Source of the DNA: SZUA-370 sp034003955
Lineage (GTDB): Bacteria; Spirochaetota; Spirochaetia; Treponematales; UBA12059
Length of the DNA: 64,000 nt
Direction: 5' to 3'
NCBI GenBank assembly: GCA_034003955.1
Contig: JAVEXO010000006.1
Location: 1-64,000, forward strand
This document shows positions 49,800 through 57,244 of the stretch, one piece after another. Every line of letters starts with the position of its first letter. The first letter of the stretch is position 1. Under the pieces are notes generated by a model. The model saw only the letters and a list, made by a program, of their open reading frames with translations, had not been told where the DNA came from and did no database searches. Position numbers and translations under genes: made by a program.

Positions 49800-50927
49800 A
49801 TGAGTCTAGTCATAGCCCTCCTGTCAGCACTCTTGGCTCTATCATCCTGCGCAAAGCAGCCAGCAGAGCCTCCGGCAGAGCCACCGAGGCGAGGCTTTGT
49901 GGTTCCTGCTAACGGAACCCTGTCTCTAGCCCTGGGCACAGATGGCGTTTTTGCACCTACGCCCATGGGCACGCCAACACCCGAAGTAACACAAGGCCAC
50001 TCATCCACCGAACGAAGCATGCTCCCGTTTCCTATAGCGATGACGACGGCATCAATACAGCCATTATCAGGTGGAGCGGTCTTAGCCATTAACAGGGCCG
50101 GCCTAAGGCGACTCGGCGTGGAGCGCTATGCTCCATCGGATGGGGGTTCTCCCGCCGAGACGCGTCTTGTGATAGAAACACTGCCTGGATCGGAGGCTGA
50201 TTTCGCCGGTCGTACCGTAGCGCCATCTTGGTCGCGCGGTGAGGATGCGCTCTTCCTACTCTATCGCCACCCCATCTTCGAGACGAGCGAGCCTCAGGAT
50301 CCTCCTTCTCTGCTTCTATCCGCTACGCTCGAAGGCGCGCGTGTACTGCAAGCCGGCATAGAAGGCGATGCGTATGCCGTGTACCCTGTATCAGTAGATG
50401 CATGGCTGGTTCAGTATAGAAGCGAATCAGGCGACCGAGTAGAGACGAGGTACGCGCGCGTGCATGCCAATGGCGGCCAGCCAGAGCCTCTCAAGCGGGC
50501 GGAATTCGAGGCTCTCGCCTCACCCCTCCCCTTGGCCTTGGCGCCAGAATCTCTCCTGGAAGCGGCCAACACACTATCCGGCTCACTGCTTATAGAGGCC
50601 AGGCTACAAGATGGCTCCCGAAGGGCCTATGTCAGGGGAGACCCCGGTCAGGCTACTCCCGCATGGGCCTGGGTATCAAACGGAGACGAAGGCGACGAAC
50701 CGTTCGGTCTATCGGCTTGTATCGTTACCGATGACTGGCGGGTAGTCATGGCCAGGCGAATAGAAGATCGTCTCATGATATCGAGCGTGTCTCCCAGCGC
50801 ACCCGTCTCAAGCGCCGTCGTCAGGGATGCTACGTTCACGCAAGGCCTCATCGTCGCCTTGTGGGAGGAAGACTTCTTTCCTGCCGTTGGACAGAGCGGT
50901 CTGCTCGTCATAGACCCCGGCCTATGA
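49800..50927 (+). CDS. Lipoprotein of unknown function
   Basis: The 375-residue protein has a short signal peptide with a good lipobox (LLALSSCAKQ, Cys17), then a Pro/Glu-rich linker (about 20-35). The mature part is beta-rich with alternating hydrophobic strands, as in propeller-like or beta-sandwich proteins; no family is recognised. The ribosome site is weak. The outer-membrane-like protein gene follows 47 bases downstream. Confidence 0.65.
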   Translation: MSLVIALLSALLALSSCAKQPAEPPAEPPRRGFVVPANGTLSLALGTDGVFAPTPMGTPTPEVTQGHSSTERSMLPFPIAMTTASIQPLSGGAVLAINRAGLRRLGVERYAPSDGGSPAETRLVIETLPGSEADFAGRTVAPSWSRGEDALFLLYRHPIFETSEPQDPPSLLLSATLEGARVLQAGIEGDAYAVYPVSVDAWLVQYRSESGDRVETRYARVHANGGQPEPLKRAEFEALASPLPLALAPESLLEAANTLSGSLLIEARLQDGSRRAYVRGDPGQATPAWAWVSNGDEGDEPFGLSACIVTDDWRVVMARRIEDRLMISSVSPSAPVSSAVVRDATFTQGLIVALWEEDFFPAVGQSGLLVIDPGL

Positions 50928-50974
50928 AACAAGGATTAAACGCGCTATAGTAGGAGTATCGTTGTAGGAGTACC

Positions 50975-51634
50975 ATGAATAGAATCGCGTTGACGCTCAT
51001 ACTCTGTTCTGCCTGCGCCTTTTCTGTACAGGCCATGGACTTTGAAGCCGCCTCTGGTCGCTTCGGCGTGGCCATAGTCAGCAATGATTCAGGTCTTGGA
51101 GCGGCAGGTCCCGTGGTCAATACCCTCGGAGGATCGGTCGCAATCTCCTTCCTCAAAGGCTTCTTCCTGAGCCTGCAGCCAAGCCTCGATCTGTACTGGA
51201 CAAATTATGAATGGGCATCAGGCCGTGCGGTGCCAACGGAGTCGGAACGGGGCGAGGGCAACAATGCCTTCGTGCTCGGTTTCATCGTAGACCTGCCTGT
51301 TACTGCCACGCTGCGTTTCTCGGAACGCATAGGGGCGGCGGCGGCCATAGGTCCGGCCTTCGTGATGCGGGCTTCTTTTGGTAACGACGACTCTGCAGGG
51401 GTTGAAGAGGCTATGGCCAGCAATCTTTCATTAATAGCCGCGTACTTCTGGAATAGTGGCCGATGGTTCTATCCCTCTGCGGCGCTGCGCTTTGACGTGT
51501 ATCTCCAACAGAACTTTACCTTCGCCTTTGGCGTGAGGGGGCTGCTACCAATCTTCAACACATGGACAGGAAACGAAAAGTTATTAGATGAGGGTATATT
51601 GCATATAACGATGGCCATGCTCGTAGGGCTGTAA
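50975..51634 (+). CDS. Probable outer-membrane beta-barrel protein
   Basis: The 219-residue protein has a signal peptide (RIALTLILCSACAFSVQAMD) and then alternating amphipathic strands with aromatic ends (GFFLSLQPSLDLYWTNYEW, RWFYPSAALRFDVYLQQNF, FAFGVRGLLPIF), consistent with a small 8-stranded barrel. It does not end in Phe. AGGAG lies upstream. The stop codon overlaps the ThrE-like start by one base. Confidence 0.6.
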   Translation: MNRIALTLILCSACAFSVQAMDFEAASGRFGVAIVSNDSGLGAAGPVVNTLGGSVAISFLKGFFLSLQPSLDLYWTNYEWASGRAVPTESERGEGNNAFVLGFIVDLPVTATLRFSERIGAAAAIGPAFVMRASFGNDDSAGVEEAMASNLSLIAAYFWNSGRWFYPSAALRFDVYLQQNFTFAFGVRGLLPIFNTWTGNEKLLDEGILHITMAMLVGL

Positions 51635-52428
51635 TGAACGAAAACGAAACAGCCTGGAACGATGTCGATGATGCCCTCAGGCTATCTACAGAGGCGGCTC
51701 GCATAGTGCTTGAATCAGGCGGAGAGACATACCGCGCAGAAGACGTGATGTCTGCCATTGCGTCGGCTCTAGGGGGGCTCGATCCCGACTCTTTTGCTAC
51801 GCCTACTGGCTTCATGGCATCATGCGACGACTCGAGGGGACGCTCCAGGTCGGTGGTAAAACGCATTCGCAAGCGCCAGATGAACCTGGAGAAGATATCG
51901 AGGATAGACGCCCTCGCCAAGGGCACCGTCTCTGGCAGCATAGACCAGGATGGGGTAGAACGCGAGCTCTGTTCAATAGACTCCCTAGGCTTGTATCCAA
52001 CGCCACTCCCATTCGTAGGGGCGGCCTTTGGCACGGGCTTCTTCTGCCTCCTGTTCGGAGGTGCCTGGAATGACGCCCTTCTTGCCGCTTTCCTGGGTGT
52101 GATAATAGGCAAGATAACGGACTGGCTTGGTTCGATGAGGCTGTCCGGTTTCTTCTCAAACATTGTAGGCGGCGCCATGGCGGCGGGAACGGCTCTTGGC
52201 GCCATAAGCCTCGGGCTCATAGGAAACCTCGACGCCGTCATCATAGGCGCCATCATGCTACTCGTCCCTGGTGTCATGATAGTCAATGCCATACGAGACA
52301 TCATAGCCGGCGACCTGGTCTCTGGAATCGCCAGAGGCGCCGACGCCTTCATATCGGCGGCCGGTATATCTATAGGAGTGGGAGTCGCCTTGCAACTATC
52401 AACAATAATATTGGGATACAGATTGTGA
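51634..52428 (+). CDS. Threonine/serine exporter, ThrE N-terminal half (DUF1212)
   Basis: The 264-residue protein has a cytoplasmic N-terminal region (RLSTEAARIVLESGGETYRAEDVM) and a membrane region of about five helices (from GAAFGTGFFCLLFGGAW to the end), with LVPGVMIVNAIRDIIAGDLVSGI, the ThrE family core. It pairs with the next gene, which supplies the second half, a split form common in bacteria. Substrates may be Thr, Ser or other small metabolites such as dicarboxylates. Overlaps are 1 base upstream and 4 bases downstream. Confidence 0.85.
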   Translation: MNENETAWNDVDDALRLSTEAARIVLESGGETYRAEDVMSAIASALGGLDPDSFATPTGFMASCDDSRGRSRSVVKRIRKRQMNLEKISRIDALAKGTVSGSIDQDGVERELCSIDSLGLYPTPLPFVGAAFGTGFFCLLFGGAWNDALLAAFLGVIIGKITDWLGSMRLSGFFSNIVGGAMAAGTALGAISLGLIGNLDAVIIGAIMLLVPGVMIVNAIRDIIAGDLVSGIARGADAFISAAGISIGVGVALQLSTIILGYRL

Positions 52429-52913
52429 GTCTGTGCTTGATTCAGCTCCTATGGGCATTCCTGGCCACACTCGGTTTTGGTGTATTGTTTAGAGTACCGC
52501 CAAAGGATCTGCCCTTTGCCGCCCTCGGAGGAGCCCTCTCATGGGGATCCTACCTCATTCTGCGAAGCCTGACTGGTTCAGACTCATTATCCTATTTCAT
52601 TGCAAGCATTGCGGTTGGATTGTATGCAGAGTTGGCCGCCGCCTTCCTCAAGCGCCCCGCCACCGTATTCATACTATCGGCCATAATACCACTCGTACCC
52701 GGAGCAGGCATGTACAGGACGATGTTTGAGGCGGTGGCAGGCAATGCCGAGAGTTCGGCCAGCACCGGCTTTCAGACACTCACGCTGGCGGGAGCCATTG
52801 CCGGCGGCCTTGCGGTAGCCTCGGCGGTTTCCCGCATACTCATGTTCAGGAAGCAGCGCAGGAGGCACGTTCTTTCACGCATTGCCAGCAAGAAACGTGA
52901 AAGAAACGTCTAG
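52425..52913 (+). CDS. Threonine/serine exporter, ThrE C-terminal half (DUF3815)
   Basis: The 162-residue membrane protein has about five helices. It has the family features GFGVLFRVPPKDLPFAALGGALSW near the start and IIPLVPGAGMYRTMF in the middle, equivalent to the second repeat of ThrE. The start is GTG 52425, overlapping the previous stop (GTGA). The C-terminal tail is strongly basic. It would form one exporter with the preceding protein. Confidence 0.85.
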   Translation: MSLCLIQLLWAFLATLGFGVLFRVPPKDLPFAALGGALSWGSYLILRSLTGSDSLSYFIASIAVGLYAELAAAFLKRPATVFILSAIIPLVPGAGMYRTMFEAVAGNAESSASTGFQTLTLAGAIAGGLAVASAVSRILMFRKQRRRHVLSRIASKKRERNV

Positions 52914-52919
52914 CAATAC

Positions 52920-53588
52920 TCAAGCCGCCGGGAGAAGGTTAAGCACCGCAACGAAATGGAACAAGGCACCGGCGCCTACGAAGAGGTGCCAGACAGGATG
53001 GGACCAGACCCGTCCTTTTATAAGATAAAAAACAGCACCCACGGTATATGCCACGCCCCCCGCCATCAGATAACGAATGGCGCCAACGCTGGCTACCGCC
53101 GCCAGGTATTTCCAGGCAAAAACGATTATCCATCCCATGGCGACATAGGCAATAGTCGACAATAGTTTGGCCTTGCCAGCCAGGAAGGGCTTGAGGCATA
53201 TGCCTATGACTGCTGCACCCCATACGATGCCAAATACAGTCCATCCAATGGTCGGACGCAGAATAGTCAAGGCGAATGGTGTATAGGTTCCCGCTATGAG
53301 CACGTATATCGATGCATGATCCATGATCTTAAGCACGCGCTTGGCCCTCGGGGCCTTGATAGCGTGGTATAGTGTAGACATCGTGAACAACAAAACCGCA
53401 CTAAAGCCAAAGATGGTAAATGACACCACATGCCAGGCATTGCCCCGGACTGCGGCTTGCACGATAAGGATGACGAGTCCTGCTATTGATAGCAGGGACA
53501 TCAGCCCATGTGTTATTGCATTGGCTATCTCCTCGCCAAGAGGATAACGGGCAGGAGACAAGTTCCCCGACGGTACTGTGAAATCTGA
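52920..53588 (-). CDS. Haemolysin III / PAQR family membrane protein
   Basis: The 222-residue protein starts at ATG 53588, with AAGGG 7 bases upstream; longer in-frame starts exist but lack support. Seven helices and the PAQR/YqfA zinc-site motifs are present: EEIANAITHG, MSTLYHA, DHASIYVLIAGTYTPF and HPVWHLFVGAGALFHF. Bacterial members are often called haemolysin III, but the link to haemolysis is weak; eukaryotic relatives are ceramidase-like receptors. It converges with the split exporter. Confidence 0.88.
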   Translation of the reverse strand, partial: SDFTVPSGNLSPARYPLGEEIANAITHGLMSLLSIAGLVILIVQAAVRGNAWHVVSFTIFGFSAVLLFTMSTLYHAIKAPRAKRVLKIMDHASIYVLIAGTYTPFALTILRPTIGWTVFGIVWGAAVIGICLKPFLAGKAKLLSTIAYVAMGWIIVFAWKYLAAVASVGAIRYLMAGGVAYTVGAVFYLIKGRVWSHPVWHLFVGAGALFHFVAVLNLLPAA

Positions 53589-53712
53589 CATCAAACACCC
53601 TTTCATACGGTCATGCCGAGCGACAAGTACTGCGAGCAAGCCTGGTATGCGATGTTTGACCGTACAAAACCGTGGAGGTTGCTAAAAATAATGGTTTTGT
53701 GGTAAATCAGCC

Positions 53713-54441
53713 CTAAAAAGGCAGGCGTACAAGACCCGCATGCAAGGCAGACCGTATAAGCTCCAAGTCTAGCGATGGCCCATCATTCCAGGAGCCTGGT
53801 AACTCAAGCCCAAAGGGACGCCTGGCTATGTGCTCTGGATAATGAGCATCAGACCCGGTAATAACCGTAAAACCACGAGAGGCGCTCGATGTTATTGGGC
53901 GAACCGCCTCCACAGCGGAGTATGGGCCCTGTGGCAAGAAGCCTAGCTGCGATATTGCTCCAAACATGGGCCTGTCTATATGAGCCGGTATGACCAATGC
54001 CTGCCAATCGGCAGCCATGTTGCACAGCTCATCATAGCCAAGGTCTAAGGCGGCACCGAAATACGTCTCCGGCATATCGACAACATTCTCATCGGCGTCC
54101 ACGACAACCTGGTCACCTAGTTTCAATGGATCGAACGGCAAGGCGGGGAGATGTGTGGCAAGGAGTTCTCCAAATGCAAGAGCCTTCTGTAGATCCCCAA
54201 AAAGACAGAGCACGTGGACTTCCTCGGCGCTCGAGGCCTCAATGCCAAACAAGGCCTTGATCCCCTCTCGTCTGGCACATTCGGCAAACGCCGGGAGATT
54301 GAGGGCGCTATTGTGATCGCTCAGGGCCACGAGTTCCAGGCCGCGCTCCCGAGCCAGTCTAGCTAGAACGGCCGGAGACTGATCCAGGCTACCGCAGGGT
54401 GAAAGGCAGGAGTGGTTATGAAAATCGCAGGTGACGAGCAT
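53713..54441 (-). CDS. PHP-domain metal-dependent phosphoesterase
   Basis: The 242-residue protein carries the PHP motifs in order: DFHNHS (His8, His10), LSDHNSA (Asp42, His43), FGIEASS, VIPAHID and TGSDAHYPEHI, supplying a trinuclear metal site. It is the last gene of a three-gene minus-strand unit with DRTGG and CBS-kinase genes. Relatives in anaerobes occur next to hydrogenase genes. The substrate is unknown; nucleotide or histidinol-phosphate-like esters are possible. Confidence 0.82.
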   Translation of the reverse strand: MLVTCDFHNHSCLSPCGSLDQSPAVLARLARERGLELVALSDHNSALNLPAFAECARREGIKALFGIEASSAEEVHVLCLFGDLQKALAFGELLATHLPALPFDPLKLGDQVVVDADENVVDMPETYFGAALDLGYDELCNMAADWQALVIPAHIDRPMFGAISQLGFLPQGPYSAVEAVRPITSSASRGFTVITGSDAHYPEHIARRPFGLELPGSWNDGPSLDLELIRSALHAGLVRLPF

Positions 54442-54461
54442 ACAGGAATATCCCGGACTCG

Positions 54462-54794
54462 CTAGCCCCGAAGCTCGCGGTACAGGAGCCCAGAAACCTC
54501 GAATTGGTTCATCGACGTCTTGCAGACGGTTATGTCCTCTGCCTTGGCGGCCTCAATCATGTCGTCGGGAACGGGTCGGTCGTTACATATGATGATGGCA
54601 CTGACGCCAACCAGAGAGGCGACGGCTACGGTGTTCTTGTGCGCCTGGATGGTTATGAGCGCTGACTTGTCCCCCGCCTTGGCCATCACGTCGGAGAGGA
54701 GGTCAGAGGCGTAGCCATCGCTTATGATGGCATCCGGTGAACCCTGGTAGATGATGTCCAGCTTTAAAATCCTGTCTAGATCTGAAACCTTCAT
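54462..54794 (-). CDS. DRTGG-domain protein
   Basis: This 110-residue stand-alone protein resembles the DRTGG domain (MKVSDLDRILKLDIIYQGSP, then DVMAKAGDKSALITIQAHKNTVAVASLVGVSAIIICNDRPVPDDMIEAA), the fold also found in the N-terminus of HprK and in phosphotransacetylases. It probably binds a ligand or a protein. It lies 2 bases after the CBS-kinase gene and 20 before the PHP gene, so the three are one operon. Confidence 0.72.
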   Translation of the reverse strand: MKVSDLDRILKLDIIYQGSPDAIISDGYASDLLSDVMAKAGDKSALITIQAHKNTVAVASLVGVSAIIICNDRPVPDDMIEAAKAEDITVCKTSMNQFEVSGLLYRELRG

Positions 54795-54796
54795 GG

Positions 54797-55732
54797 CTAC
54801 TCCTGATATCGTATTATTGCGCGCACTGTCGTGCCGACGCCTGGTTTAGAACTAATCTCGAATTCATCGGCGGAGCGTTTGGCGTTGGGAAGCCCTAGCC
54901 CCGCGCCAAAACCAAGCGAACGAATCCACTCATTGGCCGTAGAGTACCCTTCGGTCAGTGCCGATTCCAGGTTCTCTATGCCTGGTCCATCATCCTTTGC
55001 AACAATTGTTACGGCTCCATCGGAAGCGGAGAATTCCATCACGCCGCCATCGGAGTGTATGACCTGGTTCATTTCCAGCTCATAGCTGACTATGGCTGCC
55101 CGCCGTATAGAGCCAGAATCGGCCTTGAAGCCCTTGAGCGCCTTCTTGAGCTCTGCAGAAGCCTTGCCGGCGTTCTCAAAATCAAAACGCCTGGAACTAA
55201 AGCTCATGTTCATGGTCGCAGAGCTTGCCTCTGCCGCCGGCGAAGCCTCGGCGGCGCGGCGTCTGGCTATGCCTTCCTCCAGCCTCTCAACCTCGCGGTT
55301 CATCTCTATGAGGAGGGCTCGGAGTACATCGGCGGCGGTTACAATGCCGGCTAAAGCCATGTTCTTGTCCAGCACGGGGAATCGCCGATATCCGTATCGA
55401 TTAAAGTAGGTAATGGCAAACGATAATGGCATGTCCTCCTCAAGGACTATGAGAGAATCGCTCATCCTGTTTCCAGCCAGTTCGTGTATCCATCCACCGT
55501 CCAGGGCCTCTATGATATTGCCGATGGAGACTATGCCCACGAGATGCTCTGCCTCGACGATAGGCACACCCGTTATTCCCTTATCCCTCATCATCACCTG
55601 GATATCACGAAGGCTCGCCGTGCGGGGTGCGGTAACAACGTCTGTCTTCATGACGTCCTTTACCTTGAGGCGGTAGATGAGTTCAAGAACGACCTGGGGG
55701 CCACCCTCGGTGTCTATTGGAAAAGAATCCAT
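54797..55732 (-). CDS. CBS-pair plus RsbT/RsbW-like kinase domain protein
   Basis: With ATG 55732 the protein is 311 residues; a GTG 36 bases upstream is the alternative and neither has a clear ribosome site. Two CBS domains occupy about 22-142 (VKDVMKTDVVTA, DKGITGVPIVE, GIVTAADVLRAL). A helical linker follows, and then a HATPase fold with SYELEMNQVIH (Asn222), DDGPGI (247-252) and GLGLP (278-282), as in anti-sigma kinases. CBS pairs usually sense adenine nucleotides, so this would be an energy-gated kinase or anti-sigma-type switch. It is divergent from the xdh operon. Confidence 0.8.
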   Translation of the reverse strand: MDSFPIDTEGGPQVVLELIYRLKVKDVMKTDVVTAPRTASLRDIQVMMRDKGITGVPIVEAEHLVGIVSIGNIIEALDGGWIHELAGNRMSDSLIVLEEDMPLSFAITYFNRYGYRRFPVLDKNMALAGIVTAADVLRALLIEMNREVERLEEGIARRRAAEASPAAEASSATMNMSFSSRRFDFENAGKASAELKKALKGFKADSGSIRRAAIVSYELEMNQVIHSDGGVMEFSASDGAVTIVAKDDGPGIENLESALTEGYSTANEWIRSLGFGAGLGLPNAKRSADEFEISSKPGVGTTVRAIIRYQE

Positions 55733-55809
55733 AATGGACAGATTCTCGCACGAATTGTGCTTAGTCACAAGCTAGAAGCCGCCCAGAGCTCCTTAAGACG
55801 GGGTTTTTC

Positions 55810-55941
55810 TTGACAGAATGAATGAAGGATGTCATCCTGTTATGTATACTGTTAACAAATCCCTTTTAGCTATAAATTATAATAAGCTCGGTTCTCATAA
55901 GCCGAGTTTCATTAAGCTCACTTCAAGAAAGGCGACTATAT
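55810..55941 (+). promoter_or_regulatory. xdh operon control region
   Basis: Three signals lie in order. A palindrome AGGATG-T-CATCCT is at 55826-55838. A perfect -10 hexamer TATAAT is at 55878-55883, with TTAACA 20 bases upstream as a poor -35. A hairpin AGCTCGG/CCGAGTT is at 55885-55908, at or just after the expected transcript start. TTGACA at 55810 has no matching -10 at normal spacing. AAAGG precedes the ATG at 55942. The palindrome could bind a purine-responsive repressor or activator (inference). Confidence 0.45.
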
Positions 55942-56754
55942 ATGGTATACGAATTTAGATACCTAGCCCCTAAGACGGTTACCGAGCTCACGGCCGTCCT
56001 GGACGATACTAAGGTAGACGGTAAGATCCTGGCCGGCGGCACGGATCTCCTGCCCAGCATCAGAAACAGCATCTTCAAGCCCCGTGTCGTCATAGACATA
56101 AAGAAATACGAGGGTGCAAACGCTCTCACTTTTGGAAAAGACGGGCTCTCCATGGGTCCGGCTGTAACCATTAATGACATTCTAAGAAACAAGGATGCCA
56201 GGGAGCGCTACCCTGCCCTCTGTGACTGTGCACATGAACTGGCAAGCCATCAGATACGCAACCGCGCCACGGTGGCAGGCAACGTCGTCAACGCGTCTCC
56301 ATGCTCAGACATGGCCCCCGCCTTACTCTGCCTCGGCGCTAGCGCAGTAATCAGATCATCTTCTGGCGAGCGTGTCGTACCGTTTAAGAATTTCTTCGCC
56401 GGCGTCAAGAAGACAGTGCTTGCACCAGGCGAATTCCTTGCGCGTATCGTTATTCCAGCCGAATCTTCTGGCGCTACCGGGCGCTATCTAAAGCTAAAGC
56501 GCATAGCGGGTCACGATCTTGGTATCGTAGGTGTTCTTTTAACAAGACACGATGGCGTGATGCGTTTTGCAGTAAGCTCTGCCGCTCCTACCCCCGTGCT
56601 GGTAGAGTCGGTTACAAGCAAGGATTCACCCATAGAGGCCGCAACCAAGGTCTTGGCTGCCGTCTCTCCCATAAGCGACGTGCGCGGCACCAAGGAGTAC
56701 CGACAGCACATGATAGGCGTCTACGTACGACGCCTCCTTGCGGAGGTCAAATAA
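55942..56754 (+). CDS. xdhB: Xanthine dehydrogenase-type FAD-binding subunit
   Basis: The 270-residue medium subunit of molybdenum hydroxylases binds FAD in a PCMH-type fold. The FAD loop is KILAGGTDLLPSI (28-40), and NRATVAGNVVNASPCSDMAPALLCLGA contains the second flavin motif. A CO_deh_flav C-terminal domain follows (about 170-268). It passes electrons from the Fe-S subunit to NAD or another acceptor. It is the first of three genes (FAD, Fe-S, Mo). Identity as xanthine rather than another purine or heterocycle dehydrogenase is supported by the downstream purine genes. Confidence 0.85.
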   Translation: MVYEFRYLAPKTVTELTAVLDDTKVDGKILAGGTDLLPSIRNSIFKPRVVIDIKKYEGANALTFGKDGLSMGPAVTINDILRNKDARERYPALCDCAHELASHQIRNRATVAGNVVNASPCSDMAPALLCLGASAVIRSSSGERVVPFKNFFAGVKKTVLAPGEFLARIVIPAESSGATGRYLKLKRIAGHDLGIVGVLLTRHDGVMRFAVSSAAPTPVLVESVTSKDSPIEAATKVLAAVSPISDVRGTKEYRQHMIGVYVRRLLAEVK

Positions 56755-56755
56755 T

Positions 56756-57244
56756 ATGAAGATTAAACTCAACGTCAACGGGCTCACATACGAACGAGAC
56801 TGCGCTGAACACAAGACACTGCTCCGTTTCCTCCGCGAGGACCTGGGCCTTATAGGCACCAAGGAAGGCTGCGGCATGGGCGAATGCGGAGCCTGCACCG
56901 TCATTCTCAATGGCAGAGTCGTCAATTCGTGCATGGTTTTAGCCGTAGAGACAGATGGCGCTACGATACAGACCATAGAGGGCGAGACCAACGGCCCCGC
57001 TCTATCAGACATACAAAAGTCATTCGAGAAGAACCATGCCGTACAATGCGGCTTCTGCACCGCCGGCATGGTCATGTCTGTGAAGGAACTGCTTGCCGAA
57101 AATCCAAAGCCAAATACTGACCAGGTCAAGGAAGCGATAGAGGGCAACTTCTGCCGCTGCACCGGATACGTACAGATTGTAGAGGCCGTTATGGATATGA
57201 CCGGGCAATCCAGTGAGAAAGGAGAACTCGACCATGTTCGCTGA
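56756..57244 (+). CDS. xdhC: Xanthine dehydrogenase-type [2Fe-2S] subunit
   Basis: The 162-residue small subunit has both iron-sulfur clusters. The plant-type cluster uses Cys39, Cys44, Cys47 and Cys59 (GCGMGECGACTV to VNSC), and the second uses Cys98, Cys101, Cys133 and Cys135 (QCGFC, CRCTGY). ATG 56756 follows the previous stop by 1 base and has GGAGG upstream. It overlaps the Mo subunit gene by 11 bases. Confidence 0.92.
   Translation: MKIKLNVNGLTYERDCAEHKTLLRFLREDLGLIGTKEGCGMGECGACTVILNGRVVNSCMVLAVETDGATIQTIEGETNGPALSDIQKSFEKNHAVQCGFCTAGMVMSVKELLAENPKPNTDQVKEAIEGNFCRCTGYVQIVEAVMDMTGQSSEKGELDHVR

Noticed and set aside
55810..55908. Purine (guanine/adenine) riboswitch before xdh
   Set aside because: A TATAAT and a stem are present, but the conserved loop and junction sequences of the purine riboswitch are missing. 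TATAAT here is better read as a -10 element.
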